Shown here: positions 1 through 7,814 of the stretch, piece by piece
Layout of the letters: the number at the start of each line of letters is the position of its first letter
How positions within the stretch are numbered: the stretch's first letter is position 1
Source of the DNA: an archaeon
Lineage (GTDB): Archaea > Iainarchaeota > Iainarchaeia > Iainarchaeales > Iainarchaeaceae
Direction of reading: 5' to 3'
DNA length: 15,619 nucleotides
Assembly (NCBI GenBank): GCA_024653865.1
Contig: JANLHD010000038.1
Location: forward strand, 1-15,619
Translations under genes and position numbers: made by a program
Notes under the pieces: generated by a model
Seen by the model: only the letters and a program-made list of their open reading frames with translations
Told to the model about the DNA's origin: nothing
The model's database searches: none

Positions 1-505
1 CCTCCACGTCCTTCGAGGAGAGCGGCTTGAAACGAAACACGACGCATCGCGATTGTATGGGCTCTATTAGGCGCGAGGAATAATTGCATGAGAGTATGAA
101 CCTGCATGTGCGGGAGTATTTTTCCATGGTCCTGCGCAGGGCCTGCTGTGCGTCGGTTGTGAGCGCGTCGCTTTCGTCGAGAAAAATTATTTTGAACCCG
201 TAATCAAAAGCAAGTGTGCGCGCAAAATTTTTGATAGTTTCGCGCACAACATCTATTCCGCGCTCATCCGAGGCGTTTAGTTCCAAAAAATTCTGCGAAA
301 AGCTCGGGCCGAAAAATTCTTTTGCAATAGCAACAGATGAGCTTGTTTTTCCGACTCCCGCGGGCCCGGAGAAGAGCAAATTCGGGAGGGTTCTTTGCTT
401 CACGTAGCTCTCTAGCCTTTTTGTGATGTCCTTTTGCCCCACGACTTCTGCAAGGGTATGCGGCCTGTATTTTTCAATCCACGGCAATTCAATGGGATCG
501 GCCAT
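1..505 (-). CDS. rfcS: Replication factor C small subunit (clamp loader ATPase), 5' part only
   Basis: The first 168 residues of an archaeal RFC small subunit are visible; the gene continues past base 1. RFC uses ATP to open the PCNA sliding clamp and load it on primer-template DNA. Seen: the RFC-box start (LPWIEKYRP, residues 7-15), Walker A GPAGVGKT (47-54), the NASDERG box (77-83), Walker B with DESD (110-113, where most relatives have DEAD), and the SRC arginine-finger motif (152-154). The ATG at 505 gives exactly the family N-terminus. A TATA box at 529-537 lies about 27 bases upstream, which implies a leaderless mRNA. No intein is seen in the visible part, although archaeal RFC genes can carry one. 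The family call is secure; only the C-terminal third cannot be judged. Confidence 0.96.
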   Translation of the reverse strand, partial: MADPIELPWIEKYRPHTLAEVVGQKDITKRLESYVKQRTLPNLLFSGPAGVGKTSSSVAIAKEFFGPSFSQNFLELNASDERGIDVVRETIKNFARTLAFDYGFKIIFLDESDALTTDAQQALRRTMEKYSRTCRFILSCNYSSRLIEPIQSRCVVFRFKPLSSKDVE

Positions 506-528
506 AAAACCAATGGAAATCATAATAG

Positions 529-537
529 TTATAAACC
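529..537. promoter_or_regulatory. Shared TATA box between divergent rfcS and membrane protein gene
   Basis: TTATAAACC, read as GGTTTATAA on the - strand, contains the palindrome TTATAA. It is centred near 532, about 27 bases from the rfcS start codon at 505 and about 36 bases from the ATG at 568. One box could therefore serve both directions, with a leaderless rfcS mRNA and a leader of roughly 9 bases for the other gene. This rests on spacing only. Confidence 0.5.
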
Positions 538-567
538 AATTGCGGCCCATTTCCCTTGGGGTTTTTG

Positions 568-1080
568 ATGGATTCGGGCTATCTCAAGGTTTTGTTTGTT
601 TTCGTTCTCACCTATGCCGCAATGGTGATTTTAGGGTCCTTTACCGCCCTTCCGGATTTTTCGCTTTCGCTTGATTTCGGGCGCCTTGATTACACAATTA
701 TTTTGCTTCCTGTGACTGGCTTTTTTTTCGTTTACATGGTTCTTCCCTGGGCCGAGCAGGAACTTGGGTTTGGAAAAATTTTCCTGTATGCATTTCCCGC
801 AATTTTCACGATTTTTTCTTACGTCGCGTTTTACGTCGCATTGAGCTATTATTTCGGCAACCAGGCTTCGCTTTCCGGGATAACCATGCAGGATTTCATC
901 ACAAGGTACAACCTGGATTTTTTTTCGCTGTTCATTAATTCGAGTTTTGTGTATTTTGTGATTGCGGGCGTTGGCGGCTGGGGCGCGAGGCTGCTCATGG
1001 TGAACTTCGACGAGCCGGAAGTGAAGCCAGCCAAGAAGGCAGCGAAAGTGCAGGTTCACGAAGTCGAACTCGACGCTTAG
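568..1080 (+). CDS. Four-helix integral membrane protein of unknown function
   Basis: A 170-residue protein that I do not recognise. Four hydrophobic segments are visible, at about residues 6-28, 42-62, 70-95 and 120-143. A polar, Lys-rich tail with two Lys-Lys/Ala-Lys patches (KPAKKAAKV) follows and is probably cytoplasmic. There are no catalytic motifs and few charged residues inside the helices. The ATG at 568 is preferred over an in-frame TTG at 556, because the TATA box near 532 places the transcript start at about 559. The stop at 1080 is 16 bases before e-MtaB, so the two are likely co-transcribed. A role in the envelope or in transport is possible, but nothing in the sequence fixes it. 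Confidence 0.8.
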   Translation: MDSGYLKVLFVFVLTYAAMVILGSFTALPDFSLSLDFGRLDYTIILLPVTGFFFVYMVLPWAEQELGFGKIFLYAFPAIFTIFSYVAFYVALSYYFGNQASLSGITMQDFITRYNLDFFSLFINSSFVYFVIAGVGGWGARLLMVNFDEPEVKPAKKAAKVQVHEVELDA

Positions 1081-1085
1081 TGCGC

Positions 1086-1091
1086 GAGGTG
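1086..1091 (+). promoter_or_regulatory. Ribosome binding site that sets the TTG start of e-MtaB
   Basis: GAGGTG, followed by five T residues and then TTG at 1097. The spacing is right for a Shine-Dalgarno site, and the TTG start gives the family-typical N-terminus with the first cluster cysteine at residue 10. Confidence 0.65.
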
Positions 1092-1096
1092 TTTTT

Positions 1097-2377
1097 TTGA
1101 GGATTCATGTCGAGGGTTATGGCTGTTCCATGAACCGCGCGGACACCGAGGCGATTAAGGGCCACGCGCTTGCGAATTCTTTTTCCGAATCGGCTCCGGG
1201 AAATGCGGATTTTTTGGTCATAAATACCTGTGCGGTGAAGGAGCAGACTGAATTCAAGATGCTCCAGCGAATCCGCGAATTGAACAAAATAGCGGAGGAA
1301 AAAAATTCGCAGCTAATAGTGTTCGGGTGCCTCCCGAAGATAAATCCCGCATTGGTCGAGGGGCTTTCTTCGAACATCATTCAAATGGGCCCGGATCTTG
1401 TGAAGCTTTCGCAGGTCCTTGGGATTAGGGAAGAGGAGTTTTCTCCCGGGATAATGCCGGCTGGCGATAACCCGCATATTTCCATACTGCCGATTTGCAG
1501 GGGGTGCACGAATTATTGCACTTTTTGCGGCACAAAGTTCGCGCGCGGGAACATTAAAAGTTACCCGATAGAGCTGCTAAAAAATCGCTTTGAGGAATCG
1601 CTCGAAAACGGGGTCCGTGAATTCTGGCTCACCGGCCAGGACAGTGGCGCATATGGGCTTGATATGAATTCCTCGCTTCCAAAACTTTTGGAGTCCTTTC
1701 TCGAAGTAAAGGGCGATTTTAGGATTAGGATTGGCATGATGAACCCGCATCATTTGAGGCGCATTTACCAAAGCCTCATTCCGCTTTTTTCCGACCCGCG
1801 CATTTACAAATTCCTTCACGTTCCCCTCCAAGCGGGTTCCGAGCGCGTGCTAAGGGAAATGCGAAGGGGCTACACGAGCGCCCAATATGAGGGGCTTGTG
1901 AAAATGCTGAAAAAAGACGTTCCGAATATCACGATTGCAACAGATGTGATAGTCGGCTTTCCCGGGGAGACCGAGGATGAATTTCTCAAGACCCTGAAAA
2001 TTTTGAAGGCAACAAAGCCCGATATAGTGAACATTTCAAGGTTCGGTTCCCGCCCGGGGACAGTTGCCGCCTCCATGCCGGGGCAGTTGCATGGCAGGGA
2101 CAAAAAAGAGAGGAGCAGAAAGCTCACCAGTGTTTGCAGGGCACTTTCTTTCCAGGCTAATAGGAGGATGGAAGGGGCAAAGGAGAGGGTTTTTGTCTCC
2201 GAAAAAGGCCAAAAGGGGAGGTTTGTGGGCAGAACCTCGAATTACAAGCCAGTAATCGTCTCTTCCGACCTGCGGGGCAGGTTTATAGATGTCGAGATTA
2301 CGGGCGCATACCCTTCGTATTTGGAGGCCAGGGTTTTGGAGGGAGAAAAAGCATTTTTAATATCTTCCAAGCCATAA
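1097..2377 (+). CDS. mtaB: tRNA N6-threonylcarbamoyladenosine (t6A37) methylthiotransferase, e-MtaB/CDKAL1 type
   Basis: A 426-residue radical-SAM enzyme expected to add a methylthio group to t6A at position 37 of ANN-decoding tRNAs, giving ms2t6A. Seen: the N-terminal methylthiotransferase domain with three cluster cysteines (C10 in YGCSMN, C45 in INTCAVKEQTE, C78 in FGCLPK), and the radical-SAM motif CTNYCTFC with C137, C141 and C144 for the SAM-binding [4Fe-4S] cluster. After that come the TIM-barrel segments DVIVGFPGET and HVPLQAGSERVLREM, and a C-terminal TRAM RNA-binding domain from about residue 360. Length and motif order match the archaeal/eukaryotic branch rather than bacterial MiaB or RimO. 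Translation starts at TTG, supported by a GAGGTG ribosome binding site. All six cluster cysteines are present, so the enzyme looks intact. Confidence 0.95.
   Translation: MRIHVEGYGCSMNRADTEAIKGHALANSFSESAPGNADFLVINTCAVKEQTEFKMLQRIRELNKIAEEKNSQLIVFGCLPKINPALVEGLSSNIIQMGPDLVKLSQVLGIREEEFSPGIMPAGDNPHISILPICRGCTNYCTFCGTKFARGNIKSYPIELLKNRFEESLENGVREFWLTGQDSGAYGLDMNSSLPKLLESFLEVKGDFRIRIGMMNPHHLRRIYQSLIPLFSDPRIYKFLHVPLQAGSERVLREMRRGYTSAQYEGLVKMLKKDVPNITIATDVIVGFPGETEDEFLKTLKILKATKPDIVNISRFGSRPGTVAASMPGQLHGRDKKERSRKLTSVCRALSFQANRRMEGAKERVFVSEKGQKGRFVGRTSNYKPVIVSSDLRGRFIDVEITGAYPSYLEARVLEGEKAFLISSKP
2354..2363 (+). promoter_or_regulatory. Possible TATA box for the 2402 membrane protein
   Basis: TTTTTAATAT lies inside the 3' end of e-MtaB, about 44 bases before the ATG at 2402. 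That would give a leader of about 18 bases, which contains a G-rich stretch (GGGGGT) near 2389-2394. Weak, based on spacing and base content only; read-through from e-MtaB is equally possible. Confidence 0.3.
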
Positions 2378-2401
2378 TCACGTAGTTTGGGGGTCCTTTA
2401 G

Positions 2402-3145
2402 ATGGGTTTTATAGAAGCCATAGGGAGTTATAGGAAAAATTTGTCCACTGCATTTAGCTTTGCGATTTTGCTGGTTTTTGTGCTCCCATTCGTGTGGCTT
2501 TCGAACACGATTGTCTCTTCGGGCACAACAATGATTGATTATGGTTTTTTGAGGGACAACCCAATTGATTCGCTTTTGCTTTTGCTCACGGCGCTTTTGT
2601 TTTTGTATTTTTATTCGCTCTTTGTGTGCCTCATAGTTTTTTCCGTGAGGCGCGATTTGAGCGAGGTGCGGGTCTCCCATTTTTTGAACGAGAAAATCCA
2701 CGCCCACGCACTCAAGTATTTCGTTTTCCTTTCCGCATTCACCATAATCGGCGCGGTGCTTTCGGCAATATTGGTCTCATATGGCGTGCCGCCGATTTGG
2801 CTGAACCTTGTAATCTTTTTGGTTTCGTCGTCTTTCTTATTCCTCTCGCAGACAATTGTTGTTGATGAGGAGAGCCTGGGGGCAAGCGTGGCATCTAATT
2901 GGGATTTCATTTCAAGGCACCCCCGGGATTTTTTGGCGGTGATGCTATTTGGCATTGTGAGCGTGTTCGCACTGCAGTTGGTGGAGTTCATGATAGATTA
3001 CGTGGTGCTTGTGGGCAACTTTGTTTCCCTATTCATTGGCCTTGTGTTCTTGGTGCCTTTCATAGAGGTGCTCAAGACAAGGATTTACATGGAGCGCTTT
3101 TCGCTCATAAAGAATTATCATTCCCCTCCAGGGTCACTGCGTTGA
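2402..3145 (+). CDS. Six-helix membrane protein, function unknown
   Basis: A 247-residue protein with about six transmembrane segments, at roughly residues 18-38, 54-82, 103-128, 132-153, 176-198 and 200-226. Between the fourth and fifth helices sits a polar stretch (IVVDEESLGASVASNWDF). It resembles the 'V-E-x-x-G-x-x-x-A-x-x-x-S' segment common in poorly characterised archaeal and bacterial polytopic proteins, such as the membrane domain near glycerophosphodiester phosphodiesterases. This resemblance is a pattern impression, not a firm family call. The gene starts 24 bases after e-MtaB, and its last 41 bases overlap the tail of the convergent ATP-cone gene. No catalytic motif is visible. 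Confidence 0.85.
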   Translation: MGFIEAIGSYRKNLSTAFSFAILLVFVLPFVWLSNTIVSSGTTMIDYGFLRDNPIDSLLLLLTALLFLYFYSLFVCLIVFSVRRDLSEVRVSHFLNEKIHAHALKYFVFLSAFTIIGAVLSAILVSYGVPPIWLNLVIFLVSSSFLFLSQTIVVDEESLGASVASNWDFISRHPRDFLAVMLFGIVSVFALQLVEFMIDYVVLVGNFVSLFIGLVFLVPFIEVLKTRIYMERFSLIKNYHSPPGSLR

Positions 3146-4661
3146 CCTCTCCTAGCAGCCTCTCGGCTTCCTTGTATGATGCAGTGCGGTAGCTGAACCC
3201 AAAGAGCCTCTTTGTTCTGGACGATGCGTCAAAAAGGATTTTTTGCACCCCTTCCGCAGATTCGCTTTGCCCGAATCTTTTTTCCGAAAGCGCGGGCTGC
3301 ATCCACATTGCCCCAAACTCCGTTTTTTGTGCCGTGAGCATGATTCTTTCCGCGGTTTTTGCGGGCGCCTGTGAAATTTTCGCCAAATCCGAAATTCCCG
3401 CGAGCGCGATTGCGTTCCCGTGGTCTTCCAATTCTTTTGGCCCGATTTTTTTTGCGAGGTTTTTTTGTTTTTCTTCCGCAAGGCCCTGGATGATTTCAAG
3501 TGTTGCGGAAAATTTTTCCATGAAAGATTCCTCGGAATCGGATTGCTCAATTAGCCGCCAGAGGTTTATTCCGGTGAGCGAAACAAGCCCTTTTTGGCCC
3601 ACGAGCACATGCCCGCCCGCAAACCCTGTTACATGGTCCTTGGAGTTGTTGAGTATTTTCGCTCCGTCCGAGAGCGTTTTTTTGTCCAGAAGCTTTAGCT
3701 GGAACTTCGAGTCTATTGCAACCATTTGCTTCAAGTGCGCGGCCTTGTCCTTTAGCATTGCGTTTGCCGCCGCGAATGCGCTTTTTTTGCGGTTTGAAAT
3801 TCCCTGCCACTGGTCATCAGAGTACAGTGCGAGTTCGCAGGCGCGGGTTTTTTTTGTGATGGAAATTATTTTTGAGAATGCCCTTGTCTGTTCGGCCGCC
3901 TTTTGCTGTGTGTTCATTGCCTCCTTTTCCGCGAGCGCAAAGTTGATCGCCTTGATGGTTGTCGGCACGCTTGCGATGGAGTCTGTTTCGCAGGCCGCGA
4001 GTGCGATGTCCTCTTTTTTTCCCGAAAAAAAATTCGAGGTGCAGAATAATTTGGTAGAGTATCCTTCGGGGGCATAAATGTGTATTGCGCCGTCGTAATG
4101 CAATTCGCGCGCTTTTTTCGGGATTGCCGCCGCCCAGTTGTATTCGCGCAGAATTTCGGGGTTCTCAAATCCCGCGCGCTCGAGCTTCTTTTTTACCTCG
4201 AAGAGCGGCATTCCGAGGCGCGAGTATTCCGCGTGGACTTTTTCGTGGCCGTACTCGAGCAGTTTCACGTTGACCATTTCGCGTATTATTTGCGTGTTTA
4301 AATAATCTATGCGCAAATCCTTTATCTTGTCCTCGACTTCTCCGCCGATTTTTTCCGCGACATGCCTGCTCACGTTGGTTTCTTTCAGCAGTGACTTGAT
4401 TATGTTGCCGCGGTCGAAGGGCTGCCTTTTTTCGGCGCTGGTGTAAACGTTCATCCTCTCAAAGGAGAGGAATGTTTTTGCCGCTTCGGGGTTTAATTCC
4501 AAGAGCATGTCCGCGGCTTTTTTTTTGAGCGCTGCCTCGCCCCCGGGGGTGTTTTCGAGTTCTTTTAGCACCTTTAGGATTTCCCATTTTGTGGCGCCGC
4601 TTTCCTGGCACTCGAATGCTATGCGCTGGAGCACTTCCCTTATTGGTTTTCCCGGTTCCAT
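3105..4661 (-). CDS. ATP-cone protein resembling a degenerate anaerobic ribonucleotide reductase (NrdD-like)
   Basis: A 518-residue protein. Residues about 70-152 read as an ATP-cone, the nucleotide-binding regulatory domain of ribonucleotide reductases: VYTSAEKRQPFDRGNIIKSL at the start and LLEYGHEKVHAEYSRLGMP at the end. Directly after it, LREYNWAAAIPKKARELHY (171-189) and DGAIHIYAPEGYSTKLFC (190-207) line up with the NrdD segment 'EYxLxxxIPxxVxxAHxxGDIHIHDLxYxxTxxxC'. Here the second His-Asp of IHIHDL has become Tyr-Ala. The remaining 300 residues are helix-rich and Ala/Lys-rich. I see no C-terminal glycyl-radical motif and no zinc-finger cysteines, and NrdD is usually longer. A working reductase is therefore unlikely; a nucleotide-sensing or structural role is an inference. 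Residues 1-69 form an extra helical N-terminal region. The ATG at 4661 is the natural start. Confidence 0.8.
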   Translation of the reverse strand: MEPGKPIREVLQRIAFECQESGATKWEILKVLKELENTPGGEAALKKKAADMLLELNPEAAKTFLSFERMNVYTSAEKRQPFDRGNIIKSLLKETNVSRHVAEKIGGEVEDKIKDLRIDYLNTQIIREMVNVKLLEYGHEKVHAEYSRLGMPLFEVKKKLERAGFENPEILREYNWAAAIPKKARELHYDGAIHIYAPEGYSTKLFCTSNFFSGKKEDIALAACETDSIASVPTTIKAINFALAEKEAMNTQQKAAEQTRAFSKIISITKKTRACELALYSDDQWQGISNRKKSAFAAANAMLKDKAAHLKQMVAIDSKFQLKLLDKKTLSDGAKILNNSKDHVTGFAGGHVLVGQKGLVSLTGINLWRLIEQSDSEESFMEKFSATLEIIQGLAEEKQKNLAKKIGPKELEDHGNAIALAGISDLAKISQAPAKTAERIMLTAQKTEFGAMWMQPALSEKRFGQSESAEGVQKILFDASSRTKRLFGFSYRTASYKEAERLLGEVNAVTLEGNDNSL

Positions 4662-4711
4662 TGAAAGAATTTGGCGTGAAAATGGTCTTAAGCCAAACCC
4701 CCCTCATTCGG

Positions 4712-4729
4712 AAATTTAACTTTTAAATG
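4712..4729. promoter_or_regulatory. Divergent A+T-rich promoter region between the ATP-cone gene and Lrp gene
   Basis: The stretch contains ATTTAAC and CTTTTAAA (4720-4727), which read as TATA-like boxes on both strands. For the + strand, a box centred at 4724 predicts transcription from about 4751. For the - strand it predicts a leader of about 30 bases before 4661; a second candidate, GGCTTAAGAC on the - strand near 4687-4697, would make that mRNA leaderless. This is based on spacing only. Confidence 0.4.
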
Positions 4730-4755
4730 CTTTGGTGGGTATAGATGTTAATTCT

Positions 4756-5241
4756 GTGGGGTTGTTTGGTTTGGAAACTCTTGACAAGGTGGATCATAAA
4801 ATCATCAGTATGCTTCTTGAGGACGGCAGGGCTTCCTTTAGCGCGATTGCCTCGGAGGTCAAGCTCACCGATGTGGCGATTAAAAAGCGATTTGAGAGGC
4901 TAAAGCGCAAGGGCATTGTGAACGCGATTTCGGCTGACCTTAACCTTCGGGTTTTGGGGTATGAGAACCCGATTTTTGTGCAGATACGCTCCGAACTTTC
5001 CAAGAACAAGGATGTCATAAAAAAGCTAAAGGACCTCGATTATGTGCTCGAGATTTCCCAGGTGCTTGGCGAGTACAATATTTTTGCGAAGTTAATTGTT
5101 CCCGATCTTGATTCCGCGGAAAAGTTTGTCGAGAGCCTTGGCAACATGGACGGGGTGCTTGACATTAAAACCCTCGTCGTCATTTCAGAGGTGAAGAAGT
5201 CAAAGTCGCTTCCTTCATTCTCGCTGCAAAGGCGGCTCTGA
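4756..5241 (+). CDS. Lrp/AsnC-family transcriptional regulator
   Basis: A 161-residue protein from this start. The N-terminal winged helix-turn-helix (about residues 9-67) has the classic opening LDKVDHKIISMLLEDGRAS and a recognition-helix region ending in RFERLKRKGIV. A C-terminal RAM/AsnC ligand-binding domain (about 78-148) follows, with the pattern VLEISQVLGEYNIFAKLIV. Family members dimerise or form octamers and sense amino acids or other small molecules. The start is uncertain: in-frame TTG 4732 and GTG 4735 lie too close to the TATA box at 4720-4727, so GTG 4756 is preferred, and TTG 4762 or 4771 are also possible. It is divergent from the ATP-cone gene, which makes that gene and its own promoter plausible targets. 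Confidence 0.92.
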   Translation: MGLFGLETLDKVDHKIISMLLEDGRASFSAIASEVKLTDVAIKKRFERLKRKGIVNAISADLNLRVLGYENPIFVQIRSELSKNKDVIKKLKDLDYVLEISQVLGEYNIFAKLIVPDLDSAEKFVESLGNMDGVLDIKTLVVISEVKKSKSLPSFSLQRRL

Positions 5242-5254
5242 TTTTATTTTTTTT
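5242..5254 (+). terminator. T-run terminator after the Lrp gene
   Basis: ATTTTATTTTTTTTC begins right at the Lrp stop codon. A run of eight T residues, preceded by a run of four, is the usual archaeal termination signal. Confidence 0.6.
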
Positions 5255-5280
5255 CGAAAAGCCGTGCGGCAATGTTTTCG

Positions 5281-5288
5281 GTTTAAAT
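5281..5288 (+). promoter_or_regulatory. TATA box for topA
   Basis: GTTTAAAT is centred near 5285 and predicts transcription from about 5311. This excludes the in-frame TTG at 5296 and supports the start at 5326, preceded by a G-rich stretch at 5312-5318. Confidence 0.5.
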
Positions 5289-5325
5289 CCTTTTCTTGTT
5301 TGAAACCTTTTGGGGGGGCAATGTT

Positions 5326-7464
5326 TTGGTGTCAAGGCTCATTATTTCTGAAAAGGCAATTGCCGGAAAGACAATTGCTGGCATTCTTGCCGGCAAAAAC
5401 GTTTCGGTTTCCTCCATTGCATCGGCGCAGGTCTTTAGGTTCAGGCGCGATGATGTGGATTATCTCATAGTGCCTTTGCGCGGCCACATTTCAGATGTGG
5501 AGTTCCCGAAAAAGTACAGTTATTGGATGGGCACGGATGTGCGTGACCTAATTGACGCACCTATTGATTACGTTGGAAAGGAGCGCGCCATAATTTCAGG
5601 GTTAAAACAGGCGGCTCTCGAGGCAGATGAGGTGATAATCGCAACGGATGCCGACCGCGAGGGCGAATCAATCGGGGTGGAGGCGCTCAATTACATAAAG
5701 GAGGCGAACAAAAAAATCGTCGCCAAGCGCGCGTACTTTTCTGCAATCACGCCCAAGGACATCAATGCGGCGTTCGCAAACCTCGCGGATGTTGATTATA
5801 ATTTTGCCGATTCCGCGGACGCGCGCCGCGAAATTGACCTGATTTGGGGCGCGGTGCTCACCCGCTTCATTTCAATTGTTTCAGGAAGGCTTGGCAAGGA
5901 GTACCTGAGCGTGGGCAGGGTCCAGACCCCGACGCTTGCAATAATTGTTGCGCGGGAGAAGGAGCGCAATGCGTTCGAGGTGAAAAAGTACTGGGAAATA
6001 AAGGCTGTTTTCAAAAAGGGCTCAAAGAAATTCGAGGCCGAGCACAAGAACGGGAAATTCTGGGAAATCGGCCCGGCAGAAGCTATAATGCTTACAAAGG
6101 AAAAAAGCGGGGTAGTAAAGGACATCAAGAGTTCGCAGAGAACGCTAAAGCGGCCGACTCCTTTCAACACCACTGATTTTTTGCGGCAGGCCACAACAAT
6201 AGGTTTTTCCGCGGGCGAAGCAATGGATGCCGCGGAATCGCTCTACCAGCAAGGTTACACTTCCTATCCGCGCACCGACAACACGGTTTATTCCGAGAAC
6301 CTTGACTTGCGCGAAATTCTCCAGGAGGTTGCGAAGGTGCCGGATTTTGCAAAGCCATCGCAAGCAATTTTGGCGCAAAAAACCCTGGATCCTTCCAGGG
6401 GAAAGAAGGAAACAAAGGACCATCCGCCAATTCATCCCGCCACCGCCGCGCCCAAGGAAAAATTGAGCGAGCGCCATTGGAAAATTTACGAGCTAATAGT
6501 GAGGAGATTTCTCGCAACGCTCTCGCAGGACGCGAAAACCGAGAACCAATCCGTGGAGATTCATTTGGGAAAGGAGCCCTTTGTTGCCCGGGGCCAGCGC
6601 ATCTTGGAGCCGGGGTGGAAGGATGTGTACCCCTATTCAACAATTACTGAAGTGATTTTGCCAAAGCTCGAGGTGGGCGAAGAGGTTGCGCTTGAGAGCC
6701 TTGATTTGCTTGACAAGGAAACCCAGCCTCCCGCACGCTACAGCCAATCTACCCTAATAAAGCTCATGGAGGACATGGGAATAGGAACGAAAAGCACCAG
6801 GCACACAATCATCCAGAAGCTTTTTGCAAGGCGTTACATTACCGGCACAAAGGCGATCGAGCCGAGCAAGATTGCGTTCGCGGTAATAGATGTTCTTGAC
6901 CGAAACAAGGTGGATGCCGTAAAGGCGGAAATGACCTCGCGCCTCGAGGAGGAGATGGACCAGATCGCCGCGGGTAAGCACACAAAAAAGGAGGTCATAG
7001 AGGACTCTCGGAAATTGCTCCATTTGATTGTGGAAAGAATGGTTGTGAGCAAGGACAAAATAGGTTCCGAGTTGCGCGTTGCGCTCCGCGAGGACGCCCT
7101 GGTGGGCCCGTGCGATAAGTGCGATGGGCAACTTAGGATATTGAAGAGCCGCAACAACAAGCGCTTTTTGGGCTGCACCAATTACCCGAAATGCACGAAC
7201 ACTTATCCGCTTCCGCAAAAAGGCCGCATTGTCCCGACAGAAAAAATTTGCCCGGAATGCAAAAGGCCGGTTGTAAAATTGATTGGCGCGCGCTATAGGT
7301 TTGAGATGTGCGTCAACATGGCGTGCCCGACAAAGGATGATTGGAAAAAGAGGCAGGAAGAAAAAAAATCCGCAAACGACGCGGAAAAGCCCGCGCCAAC
7401 ACGCGTGCGCGGCGCGAAAAAGGCGGTTGCAAAAAAAACTAAAGGTGCCGATCCCTTAGCATAA
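5326..7464 (+). CDS. topA: DNA topoisomerase I (type IA)
   Basis: A 712-residue enzyme that relaxes negative supercoils by cutting one DNA strand through a 5'-phosphotyrosine. Seen: the TOPRIM domain from the N-terminus (LIISEKAIAGK, catalytic E9), the metal-binding acidic motif TDADREGE (D108, D110, E112), and the active-site tyrosine Y314 in GYTSYPRTDN. The DNA-gate segment LIKLMEDMGIGTKSTRHTII follows. At the C-terminus (about 596-667) there are topoisomerase zinc ribbons, with CDKC...GCTNYPKC and then CPEC...CVNMAC. The last 40 residues form a Lys/Ala-rich basic tail. The protein starts at TTG 5326 (or GTG 5329), which gives the usual N-terminus directly before the TOPRIM strand. All catalytic residues are intact, so it should be active. 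Confidence 0.97.
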   Translation: MVSRLIISEKAIAGKTIAGILAGKNVSVSSIASAQVFRFRRDDVDYLIVPLRGHISDVEFPKKYSYWMGTDVRDLIDAPIDYVGKERAIISGLKQAALEADEVIIATDADREGESIGVEALNYIKEANKKIVAKRAYFSAITPKDINAAFANLADVDYNFADSADARREIDLIWGAVLTRFISIVSGRLGKEYLSVGRVQTPTLAIIVAREKERNAFEVKKYWEIKAVFKKGSKKFEAEHKNGKFWEIGPAEAIMLTKEKSGVVKDIKSSQRTLKRPTPFNTTDFLRQATTIGFSAGEAMDAAESLYQQGYTSYPRTDNTVYSENLDLREILQEVAKVPDFAKPSQAILAQKTLDPSRGKKETKDHPPIHPATAAPKEKLSERHWKIYELIVRRFLATLSQDAKTENQSVEIHLGKEPFVARGQRILEPGWKDVYPYSTITEVILPKLEVGEEVALESLDLLDKETQPPARYSQSTLIKLMEDMGIGTKSTRHTIIQKLFARRYITGTKAIEPSKIAFAVIDVLDRNKVDAVKAEMTSRLEEEMDQIAAGKHTKKEVIEDSRKLLHLIVERMVVSKDKIGSELRVALREDALVGPCDKCDGQLRILKSRNNKRFLGCTNYPKCTNTYPLPQKGRIVPTEKICPECKRPVVKLIGARYRFEMCVNMACPTKDDWKKRQEEKKSANDAEKPAPTRVRGAKKAVAKKTKGADPLA

Positions 7465-7507
7465 TGGCTGCGAGCAAGAGCACGGCCATTGATGTAATTA
7501 TTGCGGC

Positions 7508-7578
7508 CATTTTTTTTAAACCCCCGTTTTTAAAAAAACCCGTTTTTTTATTCCCAAAATTTTTTTCCCCAAATTTTT
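7508..7578 (+). terminator. Cluster of T-runs downstream of topA
   Basis: The stretch holds T runs of eight (7510-7517), five (7527-7531), seven (7543-7549), seven (7560-7566) and five (7574-7578), separated by short C and A blocks. It also holds an A7 run (7532-7538), so termination signals exist on both strands. It suits strong termination of topA and insulation of the next unit. Confidence 0.6.
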
Positions 7579-7734
7579 GGGTAAGTAGAAATGGAATGGG
7601 GCGTGGATACAGTTTGTTTTTTCCAATTAGCTTGGTGAGCCTAACCCCATTCCAATCTTTTGTTGGTCTGATTTACTTCTTAGGATTGGATCCCCCCGAT
7701 TTCTTCGTTCCAATCAATACTGCTGTTCACCATC
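7579..7734. other. Non-coding gap with inverted repeats that could pair in alternative ways
   Basis: No credible gene is seen between the topA stop and base 7815. TGGAATGGGG (7592-7601) is matched perfectly by CCCCATTCCA (7645-7654), with a 43-base spacer. TCCAATCTT (7651-7659) can pair with AGGATTGGA (7682-7690) with one G-U pair, and GATTGGA (7684-7690) can also pair with TCCAATC (7709-7715). These pairings share bases and so exclude one another. The gap could encode a small structured RNA or hold regulator sites. No known RNA family is recognised, and complete C/D-box or tRNA features are absent. Confidence 0.35.
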
Positions 7735-7742
7735 TTTATATA
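7735..7742 (+). promoter_or_regulatory. Consensus TATA box upstream of the 7815 regulator
   Basis: TTTATATA matches the archaeal box A consensus exactly. It predicts transcription from about 7766, giving a leader of about 49 bases before ATG 7815. A second A+T-rich box (7778-7790, TATTAATTTTATT) would give a leaderless mRNA instead. Because the box is nearly symmetric, it could also fire leftwards into the 7.6 kb gap. Confidence 0.55.
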
Positions 7743-7814
7743 ATATCGGGGCGTTTTGATGTAATTTTTGGATAGCCTTATTAATTTTATTGCCATTATT
7801 TGTATAGTTGTGTT

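Noticed and set aside
631..1059. - strand open frame opposite the four-helix protein
   Set aside because: Basic, low-complexity product with no domain. The + strand frame has a proper membrane-protein pattern and promoter.
3334..4077. Long + strand open frame opposite the ATP-cone gene
   Set aside because: It is antisense to a gene with a clear domain and has a Ser/Phe/Cys-rich product typical of a reverse-strand shadow.
7700..7720. tRNA-like T-loop (GTTCCAATC)
   Set aside because: The purine at position 57 is missing, and no acceptor, D or anticodon arm can be built around it.
7464..7775. 103-codon open frame overlapping the topA stop
   Set aside because: It runs through T-run terminators, has a Phe/Pro/Lys-biased product dictated by homopolymers, and has no ribosome binding site or recognisable domain.
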